From assembly GCA_024509875.1 (NCBI GenBank), contig JAMPIV010005045.1, positions 62,001-126,000 on the forward strand: a stretch of 64,000 bases of DNA. The letters run 5' to 3'. The DNA is from Oreohelix idahoensis (Eukaryota; Mollusca; Gastropoda; Stylommatophora; Oreohelicidae). The notes under the pieces were generated by a model. That model did not search any database. It was not told where the DNA came from and saw only the letters and a program-made list of their open reading frames with translations. Below are positions 34,577 through 47,022 of the stretch, piece after piece. The position numbers were made by a program, and so were the translations under genes. Positions within the stretch are counted from its first letter, which is position 1, and each line of letters opens with the position of its first letter.

Positions 34577-35971
34577 TTATTTCTGGGGTTTACGGTGATT
34601 CTCATCACACGGATGGCGGCTTAAAAAATCCGCTCCCAGATTGGTTTTTCCAGATATATATTCAATGCTAAAATTATATGGAGCCAGAAGCAAAGACCAT
34701 CGGAGTAACCTAGAGTTCTCATGCTTAGCCTGTGCTAAAAACGATAAAGGTTTGTGGTCAGTTTGCAACTTAAATGCCTTCCCATATAGATAAATATTGA
34801 ATTTCTTTATTGCCCATATTACTGCAAGACATTCTTTTTCGCTAGTTGAGTAGTTGATTTCAGCTTTATTCAACTTTCTGCTAGCATATGCCACTGGGCT
34901 TAATTCCCCATCCAATGCATCTGATTTCTGTAGTAAAGTTGCACCTAACCCAATATTACTTGCATCCGTCCTTACTATGAATTCTTGACTTAAGTCAGGT
35001 AATTTCAAAATGGGTTTACTTGTGAGCTTTTCCTTCAATTCTTGGTAAGTCATTTCACATTGTGGTGTCCATGTAATGCGATCTGGAAGTCCTTTACGTG
35101 TCAATTCCGTTAAAGGTGCACATATGGAATTAAAGTTTTTGATATACTTCTGGTAGAAACCACATAATGAGACAAAGGATCTCACGTCCTTCTTGGTTTG
35201 TGGTCTCGGGGCTTTCTGTAGTTTCTCTAAATTCTTTGGGTCAGGGGTCATGTTTCCCTGATAAACTGTGTGTCCCAAAAATTCCAATTCTTTACATCCA
35301 ACGCAACATTTGGTTGGTCGGGCTGTTAAATTTGCCTCCCTAAGTCGAGTAAACAGCATGTTCAGAGAGTCAATGTGTTCCTCAAATGTTTCTGTTGCTA
35401 TAAGGATATCATCCATAAAATTTGTTATACAGGGATTATTCAGAGGATCCAATAATTTTCTCATCATTCTAGAGAAGACACTAGGCGCATTCTTCAATCC
35501 AAATGGCAATCTATTAAACTCATAGTGTCCTTCTGAGGTACTAGAAGCTAGGTATGGTCTAACCTCAGGCTTTACTGGAATCTGATAGTATCCTTTACTC
35601 AGATCCACTTTTGAGAAATATTTAGCTTTATTTAGCCTGGCAAACAGCTGATTTGTATCCGGCAATGGATCCACCTGTCCTTCTGTAATAGCATTCAGTC
35701 TCCTGTAATCTATACAGAGTCTATGTTCTCCAGAGGGCTTCCTTAAAAGTACAACACCGGAACTATACGACGACTCACTGTGCGAAATAATTCCTTCCTT
35801 CAATAGATAGTCTATCTCTTCCTTCAAAGCTTTTTCCTTAGCAAACGGAATCGAATATGGTTTCATACAGACAGGTGTGGAGTCTATGAGTTTCATATCA
35901 TATTCCAATAGGTTTGTATGCCCTGGTCGGTCTGTTAACACCTCTGCATGATTATTTAGAACCTGTTGCAC
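34577..35971 (-). CDS. RT and RNase H of element 2
   Basis: The open frame of 464 residues begins inside the integrase-RT linker (MQQVLNNHAEVLTDRPG) because of a frameshift just upstream. It contains the complete RT: VDLSKGYYQIP, LPFGLKNAPSVF and the active-site FMDDILIA. RNase H follows with RTDAS, SEKECLAV and TDHKPL. It is nearly identical to element 1, but the RT is continuous here, which shows that the break in element 1 is a lesion. There is an extra A near 35987 upstream that separates this frame from the integrase part. Confidence 0.92.
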   Translation of the reverse strand: MQQVLNNHAEVLTDRPGHTNLLEYDMKLIDSTPVCMKPYSIPFAKEKALKEEIDYLLKEGIISHSESSYSSGVVLLRKPSGEHRLCIDYRRLNAITEGQVDPLPDTNQLFARLNKAKYFSKVDLSKGYYQIPVKPEVRPYLASSTSEGHYEFNRLPFGLKNAPSVFSRMMRKLLDPLNNPCITNFMDDILIATETFEEHIDSLNMLFTRLREANLTARPTKCCVGCKELEFLGHTVYQGNMTPDPKNLEKLQKAPRPQTKKDVRSFVSLCGFYQKYIKNFNSICAPLTELTRKGLPDRITWTPQCEMTYQELKEKLTSKPILKLPDLSQEFIVRTDASNIGLGATLLQKSDALDGELSPVAYASRKLNKAEINYSTSEKECLAVIWAIKKFNIYLYGKAFKLQTDHKPLSFLAQAKHENSRLLRWSLLLAPYNFSIEYISGKTNLGADFLSRHPCDENHRKPQK

Positions 35972-36474
35972 TCTCTCTTTCTGAGTTTTTCGTTAAATGT
36001 GTACTGATTTTCACCTGTGCTGCTGTCTCACAGGGGTGTAATGGATATTCAAATGATGAAAGTGGTTCCTTTTTCATCTCCATGGCGATGGACAAGGTCA
36101 ACAAGTGTGTCTCTTCCTGATGTTCTCTTTCCAAATATTTCTTCAGGAGATTCACATGATAGATTTTTTCTTTCCCCTTCTTATCTATCTTATAATTTGT
36201 TCTAGACACCTTCTCTAGAACTGTATATGGACCCTGCCATCCAATTTGTAACTTATTCTGACTCCCAGGCAAGAAGCAGTACTTTCTCTCCCACAGCCAA
36301 ATTTCTGTCTTTCGCCTTCCTGTTATAATAGGCAGCATGTTTCTTCCTGGCTTGTTTCAAATTTTCATTGGCAATTTTCCAGCCAGTTTTTAACCGAGTG
36401 GTCAGCTCATTCACATATTGGTATGAAGATGTAATGTTTTCCTCTGCCTTTTCATCAGTCCACGTTCTTAACAA
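35952..36474 (-). pseudogene. Integrase C-terminal region of element 2
   Basis: Two frames overlap here, together giving the end of integrase: LRTWTDEKAEENITSSYQYV through KHAAYYNRKAKDRNL, then the GPY/F-like IGWQGPYTVLEKVS and YHVNLLKKYLEREH. A 2-bp loss in a T run near 36270 separates them. The core with the catalytic residues is not upstream in recognisable family sequence. Confidence 0.85.
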
Positions 36475-36479
36475 AGCTA

Positions 36480-37320
36480 CATATGGACCTTTAATTGTGT
36501 GGACCTATTTGTCCATGCACCGGTATGGTCTCTTCCACTTGAAGCTTTATAGTGATGATTTTTCCTCCCAGAATTATCATTCACAAAACGACCGCTACCA
36601 ATTTTTTCTTTTGGGGCTTTCTCCCCTCTTAAAATTCTTGATGAGAGATTTCCTCCCTACATCCTCTTCCTCCAGTTTGTTTAAGTCCGATTGAGGGATT
36701 GTCGGCTTATCCTGGGTTAAGACATCTTTTGCACTCTCCGCATAGTGGCCATTGTAAAACAGTTAAGTGAAGCTTGTCCGTGAAAAGGGGCTTCCCATTC
36801 CATTTGGTCCACTTTATCAAATCTATTTTTCTTTTTTATTATCAGGCCTAATTTTGCCCCGTGGCGTGTCCAGGTCCTGATCCATGTTCCCACTTGTGGG
36901 TGTTCCCTCATGTGCTATGCTACACCTTTCTACAAAATTCTCAATGTCCCATCTTGCTTTGGGCCAATAATAATTGTGAGCCACCTTTTGAATGATGGTA
37001 CCTATCTTCTCATGGTCCCCCATCTGGTTTCACATGTAGGCTCCTTATTAATTCTGTCCTGTATCTTTTTGGAAGAACCAGCTGTCCGTGACCATGGGAT
37101 CTAGCTCCAGTCTTCCTATACATCAACTTGTTTTTTCATGTAAAAATCTCCCTTGCCTGGAGTTGTATGACAAGTTGACAATTTTCTGAAACAAGGCTTG
37201 AGTGTTTTATCCCCAGCCTGTGCCTTCCTCATCTCTTCTGGAGTGGTATCTAACATAATATCCTCCTCCTGTCTTGAGGTCGACCTGACCTGAACGGTTG
37301 CCATATACACAGGTTTCCTT
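36480..37320 (-). other. Divergent mosaic segment of element 2, replacing protease and integrase core
   Basis: Flanking gag and RT are nearly identical to element 1, but this part is far more divergent. Near 37250-37130 it retains the element 1 words EEMRKAQAGDKTLKPCF in gag-pol context. Then a distinct integrase zinc finger fragment appears (IGTIIQKVAHNYYWPKARWD and FVERC). No protease DTG and no D,D-35-E core can be read. It looks like sequence from a distant relative, introduced by template switching or gene conversion. Confidence 0.6.
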
Positions 37321-38580
37321 CTGCAACGGTCAGTGTCATGATTGTCCATCTGACAATTCTTACACCACCTTTTTCCTTGGTTGAAAGATTTTCTTTCATC
37401 ATATTTCCTTTCATCGAATTGTGGGCATTTATTTTTATTGTCATACCGTGGCCTATCAAACTGGTGCTTACCTTTGTTTTGATCCCTAGGATCAAATTTA
37501 TTAAAGTTCTGTGGTGCCTCAAAGTTATCCACCTGTTTCTTTTTATTACCTGTTACCTCTGCTTGAGCTGCTTGATACCTTTCAGCAACATTTAGCAACT
37601 CATCCAGCCTCTCTGCACCTTGTTCCATGAGAAACTTTCTCAGGTCTGGAGCCATGGACTCTCTTAGTTGCTCTATAAGGACCATTTCCTTAAGATCTTG
37701 GGTTTTCCCCAGAGAAGTCCATTTCTCCAAGTATGTCTCGATTCGTGCAGAGAACTGGTGATAGGTTTCACCTGACAGTAGTTTAGCATTCCTAAATTTT
37801 TTTCCTGTAAAACTCTGCATTCTTTTCATACCTTAACAAAAGAGCCTGCTTTAGCATGTCATAATTTTCCTGATCACCTCTGCTCATTTTTGCAAAAACT
37901 TCATAAGCTGCCCCACGAAGTCCCTGAGATAACTTTAAGCTCCACCTTTCTCTCTCCAACCCATACGTGGTAGCTAATAGTTCGTACCTATTTATATAGC
38001 TCTCAATATCATCGTCTTTCTCAACAAAATGATCTAAATGAAAATTCATAGCTGAGATTGAGGCTCCTTGAGTAACCGTAGCATCAGAGGCAAAGGGACT
38101 GGCACCATTTTCAGGAGCATGGCCTTGAAACTCAAACTCCCTTAGTCGTAACTCATGTTCCCTTTGTAATCTTTTATCTTCTGCTTCCCTTTCTGCAGCT
38201 AATTTCCTCTCTTCCCTTTCTGCAGCTAATTTCTTCTCTTCCCTTTCTGCAGCTAATTTCTTCTCTTCTGCAGCTAATCTTTTGTCTTCTCTTTCTGCTT
38301 CCAATTTCTTAGTCTCTTTGTCAGCCTCAATCTGCAACCTCTTAGTCTCAGCCTCAGCTTGCAACCTCTTAGTCTCAGCCTCAGCTTCAAATTGTAACTT
38401 CTTAATTTCCCTTTCAGCCTCTAACCTTCTTTTCGGCTTCTTTTTCTAATCTTCTTTCTTCGCGTTCAATAAATTTGTCACATTCCGTTGTGACATAGGC
38501 AACCATAACTTGCCCATCTAATCCTAACTCTTTTGCAGTCTGAACCGCAGCAGATCGAAATTTGGCCAGGTCCGCCATTG
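37321..38580 (-). pseudogene. Gag of element 2 (frameshifted)
   Basis: The ATG is at the 38580 end, about 200 bp inside the 5' LTR as in element 1. The coiled-coil region has more LAAEREE/KKLAAERE blocks than element 1, so the repeat number has changed. The capsid with its SCAN-like part and the CCHC knuckle (WCKNCQMDNHDTDRC) follow. Breaks occur near 38430 (extra A) and near 37800 (seven A where element 1 has six). Confidence 0.88.
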
Positions 38581-38754
38581 TCTATCAGGTAAATTTTTAT
38601 AATGTCTACCCAACAATTCAATTTCTAACTATATATCTAATGGACAACACAGGCACCGTGAGCTCAACCTTATTTAATTCCACCCAAGGATACCTTTTAA
38701 TTCTTATATTCCCTGAAGTGAATTACCCCCAATATTTTTAATAGGGAAAGATTC

Positions 38755-38782
38755 AAAATCCCAAGAGCGAGACCCCAATATA
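38755..38782 (-). promoter_or_regulatory. Candidate primer-binding site of element 2
   Basis: On the minus strand TATATTGGGGTCTCGCTCTT follows the 5' LTR, identical to element 1. Confidence 0.5.
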
Positions 38783-40807
38783 TGTGGTGAAGTGGGAAGT
38801 TATAAATACTTATAGGGAACTTAGTGTACTGACTGAGATCAGCTGTGAAGGTATCTATATCTATTAAGAGTAGTGTATTATAGATAACCTTACTTGCTAC
38901 CACATATCTATATATCTCAGTCAGAATTATTCTGGAATAGTGAGATGCTACGTTTATGTGTCTAGGGTATGAGTATGGTGAAGTGTAAGTCACAACAACA
39001 GACAGATAAACAATTTAATTTAATCCACTACTCTTGACAACACTGTGACACTCACATACATATAACACTCTACAAAGATATCTTAAAAGAGTCACTGATA
39101 AACTTTCAAATAACAATATGTATTCATTACTGGCATGAATGAATATGTGTCCTGATTCAACTACAAGGGAACCAGGAATCACAATCAATTTAAATTACAA
39201 GTTATGTACAGAATGTATTTAATATGAATATTGTAGTGACATATATTATTACAAATGTTCTATGTGTGTCAGTTGTGTAGTAGTAAAATGAGGTAATACT
39301 GGTTTTGTTTTGTTCAAGCTCTGTTGGTATTTGTCATCATGACTTCAATAGTTTGTCTTTAGGGACTAGTATTGGAGATGTTCACAGTTCCTGATTTTAA
39401 GACAAGTAAATTCCCCTCTTAATGTTAATTTTAAAAAGTCAGTTCAAGATGAGGGGACATAATGTTGAGCTCAGCTGGCCAAGTTAGCTTATCTGGCGTG
39501 ATGGCGGCAGGAAAGGACTCCTCTGCTCGAATTCTCCTCTGGGCTCTGGAGACACCTCACTGATAGCTAAAAAGACCAAGGAGTATGCTGTCCGACTCTG
39601 GATTCAGCACAGCTCTGACCAGATGCTGCTCAGTACCATCAAGACCACTGTCCCACAATTCATACGAATAAACACAGATACGTTGATTAGCAATGAATTC
39701 TGGCACAAACTGGCACAAATTTCCATCTGCTTATCTTCCAGGCTTTTTTCTGAGCAAAAAATATAAGCTGGCTTCAACGCACTGATGCTTTATCAAGATC
39801 ATTTAAACAAGTGGTCTCGAACTAACGCTCCCAAGTGTGTATATCAGCGAGACTGGCCAATGAGCCACGTTTCGACAAGTGTTTGAAAAAATGTTATCTT
39901 TTCCCGTCTCCCCTAACAACCAAGATAGTATTTATAGCCCGACCAATCGTGGTTAGGCTTTCATTTGTTGCGCTCCAATCAATTTGGAGTTTACATGGTA
40001 GGCTATTTCTGTAACGTAAATTTTTTTCAAACACGTTAAAAAAAAATCTTATGAGCAGAAATGATTTTATGCTGTCAGGCACCCCCAATATTTTATTTTG
40101 GGTATAATTTATTAATTCCTGGACTATTTGCGTAACGTTTTACATATTATTTCTCAGCAAGCCCTAAGGAACCCAAAAATACTAATTTAAAGGAGCTACG
40201 TGGCTGCGTTCAAAATATGCAATTTCTTCTACCTCCTGTTTCGAAGATGTGCTGTCTGGGTACTGTTATGTTCTCAACCGTAAACCCATCTAATGTTATC
40301 TTTTCTAATAAGAGTTTTTTTATGATTTATAAACCTAACTCTGGGATGGTTAATGTATTTTATCACTGTCCGTCTGAAAAAAAAGTTAGTGCTTGTAGTC
40401 TTACACGCGTGATGGCAGCCTTTATGTATCGCGCGAAGCGTGTTTAGTGTTCGGCTTTCTGCCTCTCCCTTCTCTTTTTATCCTTTAGTCCAACTGTTCG
40501 TTCGTTTTGGTAACGCAGTATAATTAATGTTAGGATTAATTTAGGTCATTACGCAGTACGTCTCAATGTTTTTCTTAGAAATGCAGCACACGTTTCATTG
40601 AAGAAGGCGGGTAATAATACAGTAAGCTTTACTATCAACGTGAAAGCGTTACAATTTGCAGACGAAGCAGAAAACAAGGGGGATTTCGAGTACATTCTTT
40701 GTGACAGCACTGTTATTTTACCATTGCTCTTCTCTTTATTAATTTTATTTGTTAGGCTTCATATTTACCTAATAATTTATATATGTGGATTAGAATATTT
40801 CATGACA
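38783..40807 (-). repeat. 5' LTR of element 2 (2025 bp)
   Basis: Same ends as the 3' LTR; outer flank TGAAT matches the other side of the element. Confidence 0.92.
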
Positions 40808-40812
40808 TGAAT

Positions 40813-41354
40813 GCATTATTATTTTAATTAGAGCTAGCTTCACATAGGCCAGACAAAACACAAATGTCCTTTAATATGTCATTTTAAAAAGAAATTCATT
40901 AACATTATAACATAATGTTCCACACATTCATTATCATTGATACAGTTGTGTGTGTGTGTGTATTTTTATTATTTATTTATATATTTTTTTTAAAATTTAT
41001 CAGATCGGAATTTTCATTTAAATAATCATGGGATTTCTTTGGAATTATATTTCAGCAGAATAATTCCTTTGATAGAATCCACTATGAAACTTGTTGTGTC
41101 TTTTGAGCATTAATTAAATATAGTTGTTCACGCTTGCGCGTGAACATAGCAGCGCAAAGAAATTTTGTGCAATCATTAAATGTTTAGAATTAAATTCAGC
41201 ATTTACAGATTGTCTAAAAAATCTGGCTCGTTTCTCGTGTGCCGGAAACTGAGTTAATTCTCCACCATTGATGTTATTCTCAACAAGTGTTGTCCCGTTG
41301 TTAAGTTCTCTTCTTTCTTCTTCTTTGATCCTTAGCCGCCGACCGTCAAAGCAG
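40813..41354. other. Non-coding AT-rich stretch
   Basis: Includes a (GT)n run near 40950 and poly(T). No coding feature is supported. Confidence 0.4.
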
Positions 41355-42020
41355 TCAGTGGCCATTACGCCTAGTGGCGTCTTGTAGGGCAACAACAAAT
41401 TGATTCCACTTTGCTCGGTCGGCGGCCATCCTTCGTACAGTGCCCCAACTCTGGTTCATTCTTTGCATCTCAGCCTCCACAGTCCTCCGCCAAGTTGTTT
41501 TTGGTCGGCCTCTCTTTCATTTTCCTTCAGGAGTCCATAGCATAGCTGTTCTTGTGATGGCATCGGGGTCTCTTCTGAGGACATGGCCAACCCAGCTCCA
41601 GCGTCTGCCAGCTATGATGGTGTGCATGTCCTCTTGCTTGCTCCGAGTAAGCAGATCTTGGTTGGTGATGGTATTCGGCCAAAAGATTCGTTGAATTTTT
41701 CTTAGGCATGTTGTGTGAAAAGAGGACAATTTCGACATTTCCTTCTCTGTAACTCTCCAGCTCTCCGCGCCATAGAGAAGCACAGAAAGTACACAGCTCT
41801 GATATAATCCTAATTTTGTGCTTGTGCTGTACTGAGAGGACTTCCAAATGTTGTTTAGACTAAAAAAGGCTGTTCTTGCTTTGTTCATTCTGTTGTTGAT
41901 GTCTTTGCTTGCTCCGCCGTCTGGTGTTACTATGCATCCTAGGTATGTGTAGGCATCTGTCTGTTCCAGTTGCTGATTCCTTACTGATATGGGCTCAGGG
42001 TTGCTCACATTGAGCGTCAT
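41355..42020 (-). pseudogene. RTE-like LINE C-terminal fragment (LINE D)
   Basis: The frame of 167 residues begins in the RT thumb (YTYLGCIVTPDGGASKDINN), passes LSVLLYGAESWRVTEKEM and WVGHVLRRDPDAITRTAML, then shifts frame but continues past 41517 with residues matching the usual end of such proteins. This is the standard 5'-truncated LINE remnant; the endonuclease and RT palm are absent. Confidence 0.85.
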
Positions 42021-42089
42021 GACCTATGTTGTTAAGTTGATCAAAGCAATTTGCATCGTCAGGTGCAACCTCTTTATCATTTAAATACT

Positions 42090-42355
42090 GCACCAGTGCC
42101 AGTGGAACAAGAGATGAGAAGAAGATGCTGGAGATGGATAGGACACACATTGAGGAAACCTGTTGATAGCATTACAAGGCAGTCCTTGTTCTGGAATCAC
42201 AATGAGAGGCAGAGAAAAACGAACACACGGAGATGAGAGATGGAGACAGATATGAAGAGGACATGAAAAGATCTTGAGCTGATGGCACGGGACAGAAGAC
42301 TTGGCATACGTTTGTTGATGGCCTATGCTCATAGGGGAGCTGATGGGTGTCGAGA
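42090..42355 (+). pseudogene. RTE-like LINE C-terminal fragment (family T tail)
   Basis: RRCWRWIGHTLRKPVDSITRQSLFWN is the conserved start of the C-terminal tail of endonuclease/RT LINEs. The rest is frameshifted but readable (METDMKRT, LMARDRR, LMAYAHRGADG). It lies head-to-head with LINE D. Confidence 0.8.
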
Positions 42356-42861
42356 TTAAATCTAATCAGCGAGGGTAAGGCACTGGCCGACAATGCTAGC
42401 AGGAAGTGGGAATGCGTGGGTTGACATAAACAATTTTCTGAATAAAGAAAAAACATGCAGGGTGCCTCTTCCCTTGTGCTTCTCGGCAGATTTAAGAATA
42501 CACTTTATATGAAAGCAATTTTCAAGAAATGCCAATCTGCGCGTTCATCTCTCCCCCGCCCCTCTTTTCCCCCTCTCCCAACTCTCTCTCTCTATCTCTC
42601 TCTCTCTGGCAGCTTGGGGAGTTCTGAATTAACGTCAACAGCATAAAAGAATAAATAGTTCTCCACAGCTCCCCGGACGTCAAGATCCAAGCTACTTCAG
42701 TTGCCAACGAACGCTATTAAATGTCGACATAACCTGTGACAGTGATTGCGAAAGAGAATAGACGAGAGCCTTGCTGGAATATTTGTTTTATGTCATTTAT
42801 GTTGTCTTAACGAAGCACTACATAATAATCTGGCTACATGAAACACCACATTTTAATTTCT
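42356..42861. other. Non-coding, with a CT-rich tract
   Basis: CTCTCTCTCTATCTCTCTCT near 42583-42606. Nothing else recognised. Confidence 0.4.
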
Positions 42862-42989
42862 GGTAAATGTTCTCTTTAGACATGTGCATTATAGCGTTCT
42901 CAGAGAACCTTTACCTGTTCTTACATGACCAAGATAAACGTTATAAGGGGAGGTCACCATAATGCACATGTCTAAAGAGAATCTTTACC
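42862..42989. repeat. 128-bp hairpin with 31-bp arms (MITE candidate)
   Basis: The left arm 42862-42892 and right arm 42959-42989 are inverted copies with two mismatches; the inner 22 bp (from TCTCTTTAGACATG inward) are identical. The loop is 66 bp. No clear TSD. Confidence 0.7.
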
Positions 42990-43644
42990 TCCAATTTCTG
43001 CACATTCAGAATACTACACTACTAATGTTTCAAGGAAACTTGACAGTGCGTTATTGTTCCGATTAGTTCTTGTTTTTGGTTTACCCTTTTGGTAATATCG
43101 GATTGAAGTTCGCCGAACGCTCAGCAGTGAATATGTGTATAATGGGTATTTTCGTACCATTTAGAGATTAGGGTTACCCTAATTAATTAATTAAGTTCTG
43201 CTTTCGCTGCTTATTGAGCAACAAGTGAAGTTTGCCCTCTTACATGAAGTCAGTAACACATAATTCATGCGTTCTTACAATCATGGTTTATGCAGCAATT
43301 AATTGTGTATTATGCATGCATGAGAGCAGTGACGAACTAATGGAGTGAGAGGGGTAGGGGTGCCATCGGATACACTTGTATAGTACTTACTGCTAAAAAA
43401 TATACCTGAAAGTGTGTCTTTATAGGGGGGGTGATAGGATGTCACAGGTAGGATCTGCCCCAGGTGCCACATACTTCGTTCTCCATTTTACTCTACGTCT
43501 TACAGCAGTTCCCCCCCAACTTCCTCCACATACTTTTAGTACGCCTCTGCCCGAGGGGACAATAGTCCTATTTTTTAATCTTTTCAGAGATACAAGGGGA
43601 ACTAAATGTGGCAGTAACTTGCATTCCTTTAGTATCGTTCAACT
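42990..43644. other. Non-coding, with a family R copy
   Basis: Positions 43440-43625 contain GTACGCCTCTGCCCGAGGGG and TCTTTTCAGAGATACAAGG, matching the right half of family R. Nothing else recognised. Confidence 0.4.
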
Positions 43645-43860
43645 TCCCAAGGATCATAGGCCTTCAGCAAAGTCACGCCAGGTCCTCCTGTCACGTGCCA
43701 TCAGCTCGTCCTGTCACGTGCCATCAGCTCAAGTCGTCCTGTCACGTGCCATCAGCTCAAGATCTTTCCAAGACTTACTCATCATTTTCACTTCTGTCCT
43801 CAGTTCTCTTCTCTGTGTGTTTTCCGGTCTACCCTGGAGTTCCGCCACACGAACTGTCTG
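43645..43860 (-). repeat. Family T LINE tail with a triplicated internal segment
   Basis: On the minus strand GAACTGAGGACAGAAGTG, TTGGAAAGATCTTGAGCTG and GATGGCACGTGACAG follow the order of the copies at 42090 and 51041. The GATGGCACGTGACAGGA segment occurs three times in tandem at 43683-43760. Confidence 0.7.
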
Positions 43861-44202
43861 TTAATTTGTATACAGGTTCATTAAGATGACATGAAACGAT
43901 ATCAAGATATCTGCATCGTCAGCCTGTAGTCTATTTAGAACACTGGAATATCTCATTTTAAAATATTCAGAACATGATATAGTTGTAGCCCCTTTATTCA
44001 TACAAGGGGATTGACATAAGTCTTGGGCCTGACCATGAAGGAGTCACAGGAGGAAGATGAAACTTGGCACATTTAAAGTTCATCATATTTGCACTGAATG
44101 TGTGAAGTACGCTTTTGTTTCTTCAATGGGTTTTCCCGCTACGATGCACGCCGCAATGTACCCTATTGACCGGATCTGCTGCTCCAAAAATTTGACAAAA
44201 CA
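43861..44202. other. Flank of a decayed mariner
   Basis: Probably includes the 5' part of the mariner remnant that follows, but I could not define its terminal repeat. Confidence 0.35.
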
Positions 44203-44890
44203 ATGGAAAAGAAGGAGGCCAGAGCTGTGATAAAATTTCTGATGTTTCAGGGAAAAACACCTACAGAAATACACAGGGAGATGGAACCAGTGTTTCGTGA
44301 TTCTTGTCCTTCATATACTTCGGTAAAAAACTGGTGTCAACAGTTTAAGTTGCCAAATGTTGCTGATCTGCCAAGATCTGGTAGACCAGCCTCAGAGTGC
44401 AACGATGAAAATGCAACAATAGTGAAGAAAATCATTGACCAGGATCGAAAAATGACAATTGTGGAGATAGCGAGTAGAGTAAAACTAAATGAAAGAACAG
44501 TTTATAGAATTTTACACAACAGACTGAACATGAGAAAAGTGTGTGCACGCTGGGTTCCGCGACTGTTGACACATGAACAGAAGCAAACGAGGGTAAATTG
44601 CTGTCACACAGTTTGCTCAAAAGTGTCAGTCGGTGCAGATAGATGAGACTTCATTCCCGAATCCCAAAATTGCCAGGCATGCAATGTTCCCCAAACTCCT
44701 GTCAAGCCGAAGCGCCAGAAATCTTGATGCTGACTGTTTTTTCGGCAAAGGTGTCGTTTTTCATGCCTCGTGGCAGTTAATGGACATTACTATGCAGATC
44801 TTCTCACCAAACTAAGAAAGGTTTGATCAGAAACGAGGGATAACGCGCACACAAAATCTTTGAAGCTGCCCAGCTGCACGGCTTGCCCAC
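44203..44890 (+). pseudogene. Decayed mariner-family transposase
   Basis: The N-terminal 140 residues are open and typical: GKTPTEIHREM, the linker PRSGRPAS, the second HTH, and RKVCARWVPRLLTHEQKQTR. After 44640 the frame is broken, but pieces of the catalytic domain remain (DET, then YYADLLTKLR-like words near 44785-44815). The C-terminal catalytic motifs are missing. It is a different and much older lineage than the element at 27818. Confidence 0.8.
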
Positions 44891-45420
44891 TGTAGACGTT
44901 TGTGTTGACGCCATATTCTCCAGAGGCAAAACATTGATTTCTTAAAAAAACAGCTAAAAGGAAATCATTTTACCGCTATGAAGGGTTATACTGACATGTG
45001 GACTGGTTTTTTTGAGGGGACTCCCAGGTCTTTTCAAGGAGATTGTGTAGGGCAGATAGCGAGTCATTTCAGAAGTCCTTCAGGATTTCAATCCCCTAAG
45101 TGATTTTACGATGATGAATGACTAAGGACTCCGATGAGAGCCTTCTTTTTCGCCCCTGAATAGCATTGCCAGCGTCATAAATGTTCTGATTTTATGCATG
45201 CTTTCATGGATGCCCACTGTAGAGTTGTGTTGACGCCATATGAGGCAAAACATTGATTTCTTTAAGTATGTTAGCAGTGGGTTTTTTGGCTGACGGGATC
45301 CAGTTTTCAAGGGTTTGTAGGGCAGATAGCGAGTCAGAGAAGAGGACTAAGTATTTTACGATGATGAATGACCCTATTATGTGAGCTATACCCTGCATTG
45401 ATGTGAGAGAGAGACAGCAT
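44891..45420 (-). pseudogene. LINE RNase H fragment, partially duplicated
   Basis: The minus-strand frames contain LVLFSDSLSALQTLENW, the second acidic motif region of a LINE-encoded RNase H, then PTANILKEINVL. The same order of words (TTTTACGATGATGAATGAC, GTGTTGACGCCATAT, GGCAAAACATTGATTTCTT) occurs twice, at 44895-45120 and 45215-45370, so the fragment is duplicated. Both are frameshifted. Confidence 0.65.
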
Positions 45421-46802
<1,382 letters not shown>

Positions 46803-47022
46803 TCGTGGCCAAAATTTTAAGACCACCTAGTAAAAAATGGATATTTTCATTGTACTACAGATTGTTGCATCATCCGCTATTTTAGGGCACACTAAAAGCA
46901 ATCAGTTGCATTCTATTGCATCATCCTAACAATATAAAATGTAAAAACACAGACTGTTGCTGTATTTAGTGTGTTTTGGTTGCTTCAAGGGTATTATCTC
47001 TGGATTTTATGTTCGCAAGAAA

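Larger units (their letters stand above)
32490..40807 (-). mobile_element. Gmr1-like Ty3/gypsy LTR retrotransposon, element 2 (complete ends, broken, mosaic)
   Basis: Near-identical LTRs at 32490-34509 and 38783-40807 face the minus strand, and the exact 5-bp duplication TGAAT flanks the whole (32485-32489 and 40808-40812). Coding order is gag, a divergent stretch, integrase tail, RT, RNase H, as in element 1. Protease is missing and most of the integrase core is replaced by a dissimilar sequence. Several single-base A-run changes break the frame. The LTRs lack a segment of about 384 bp present in element 1. Confidence 0.93.
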
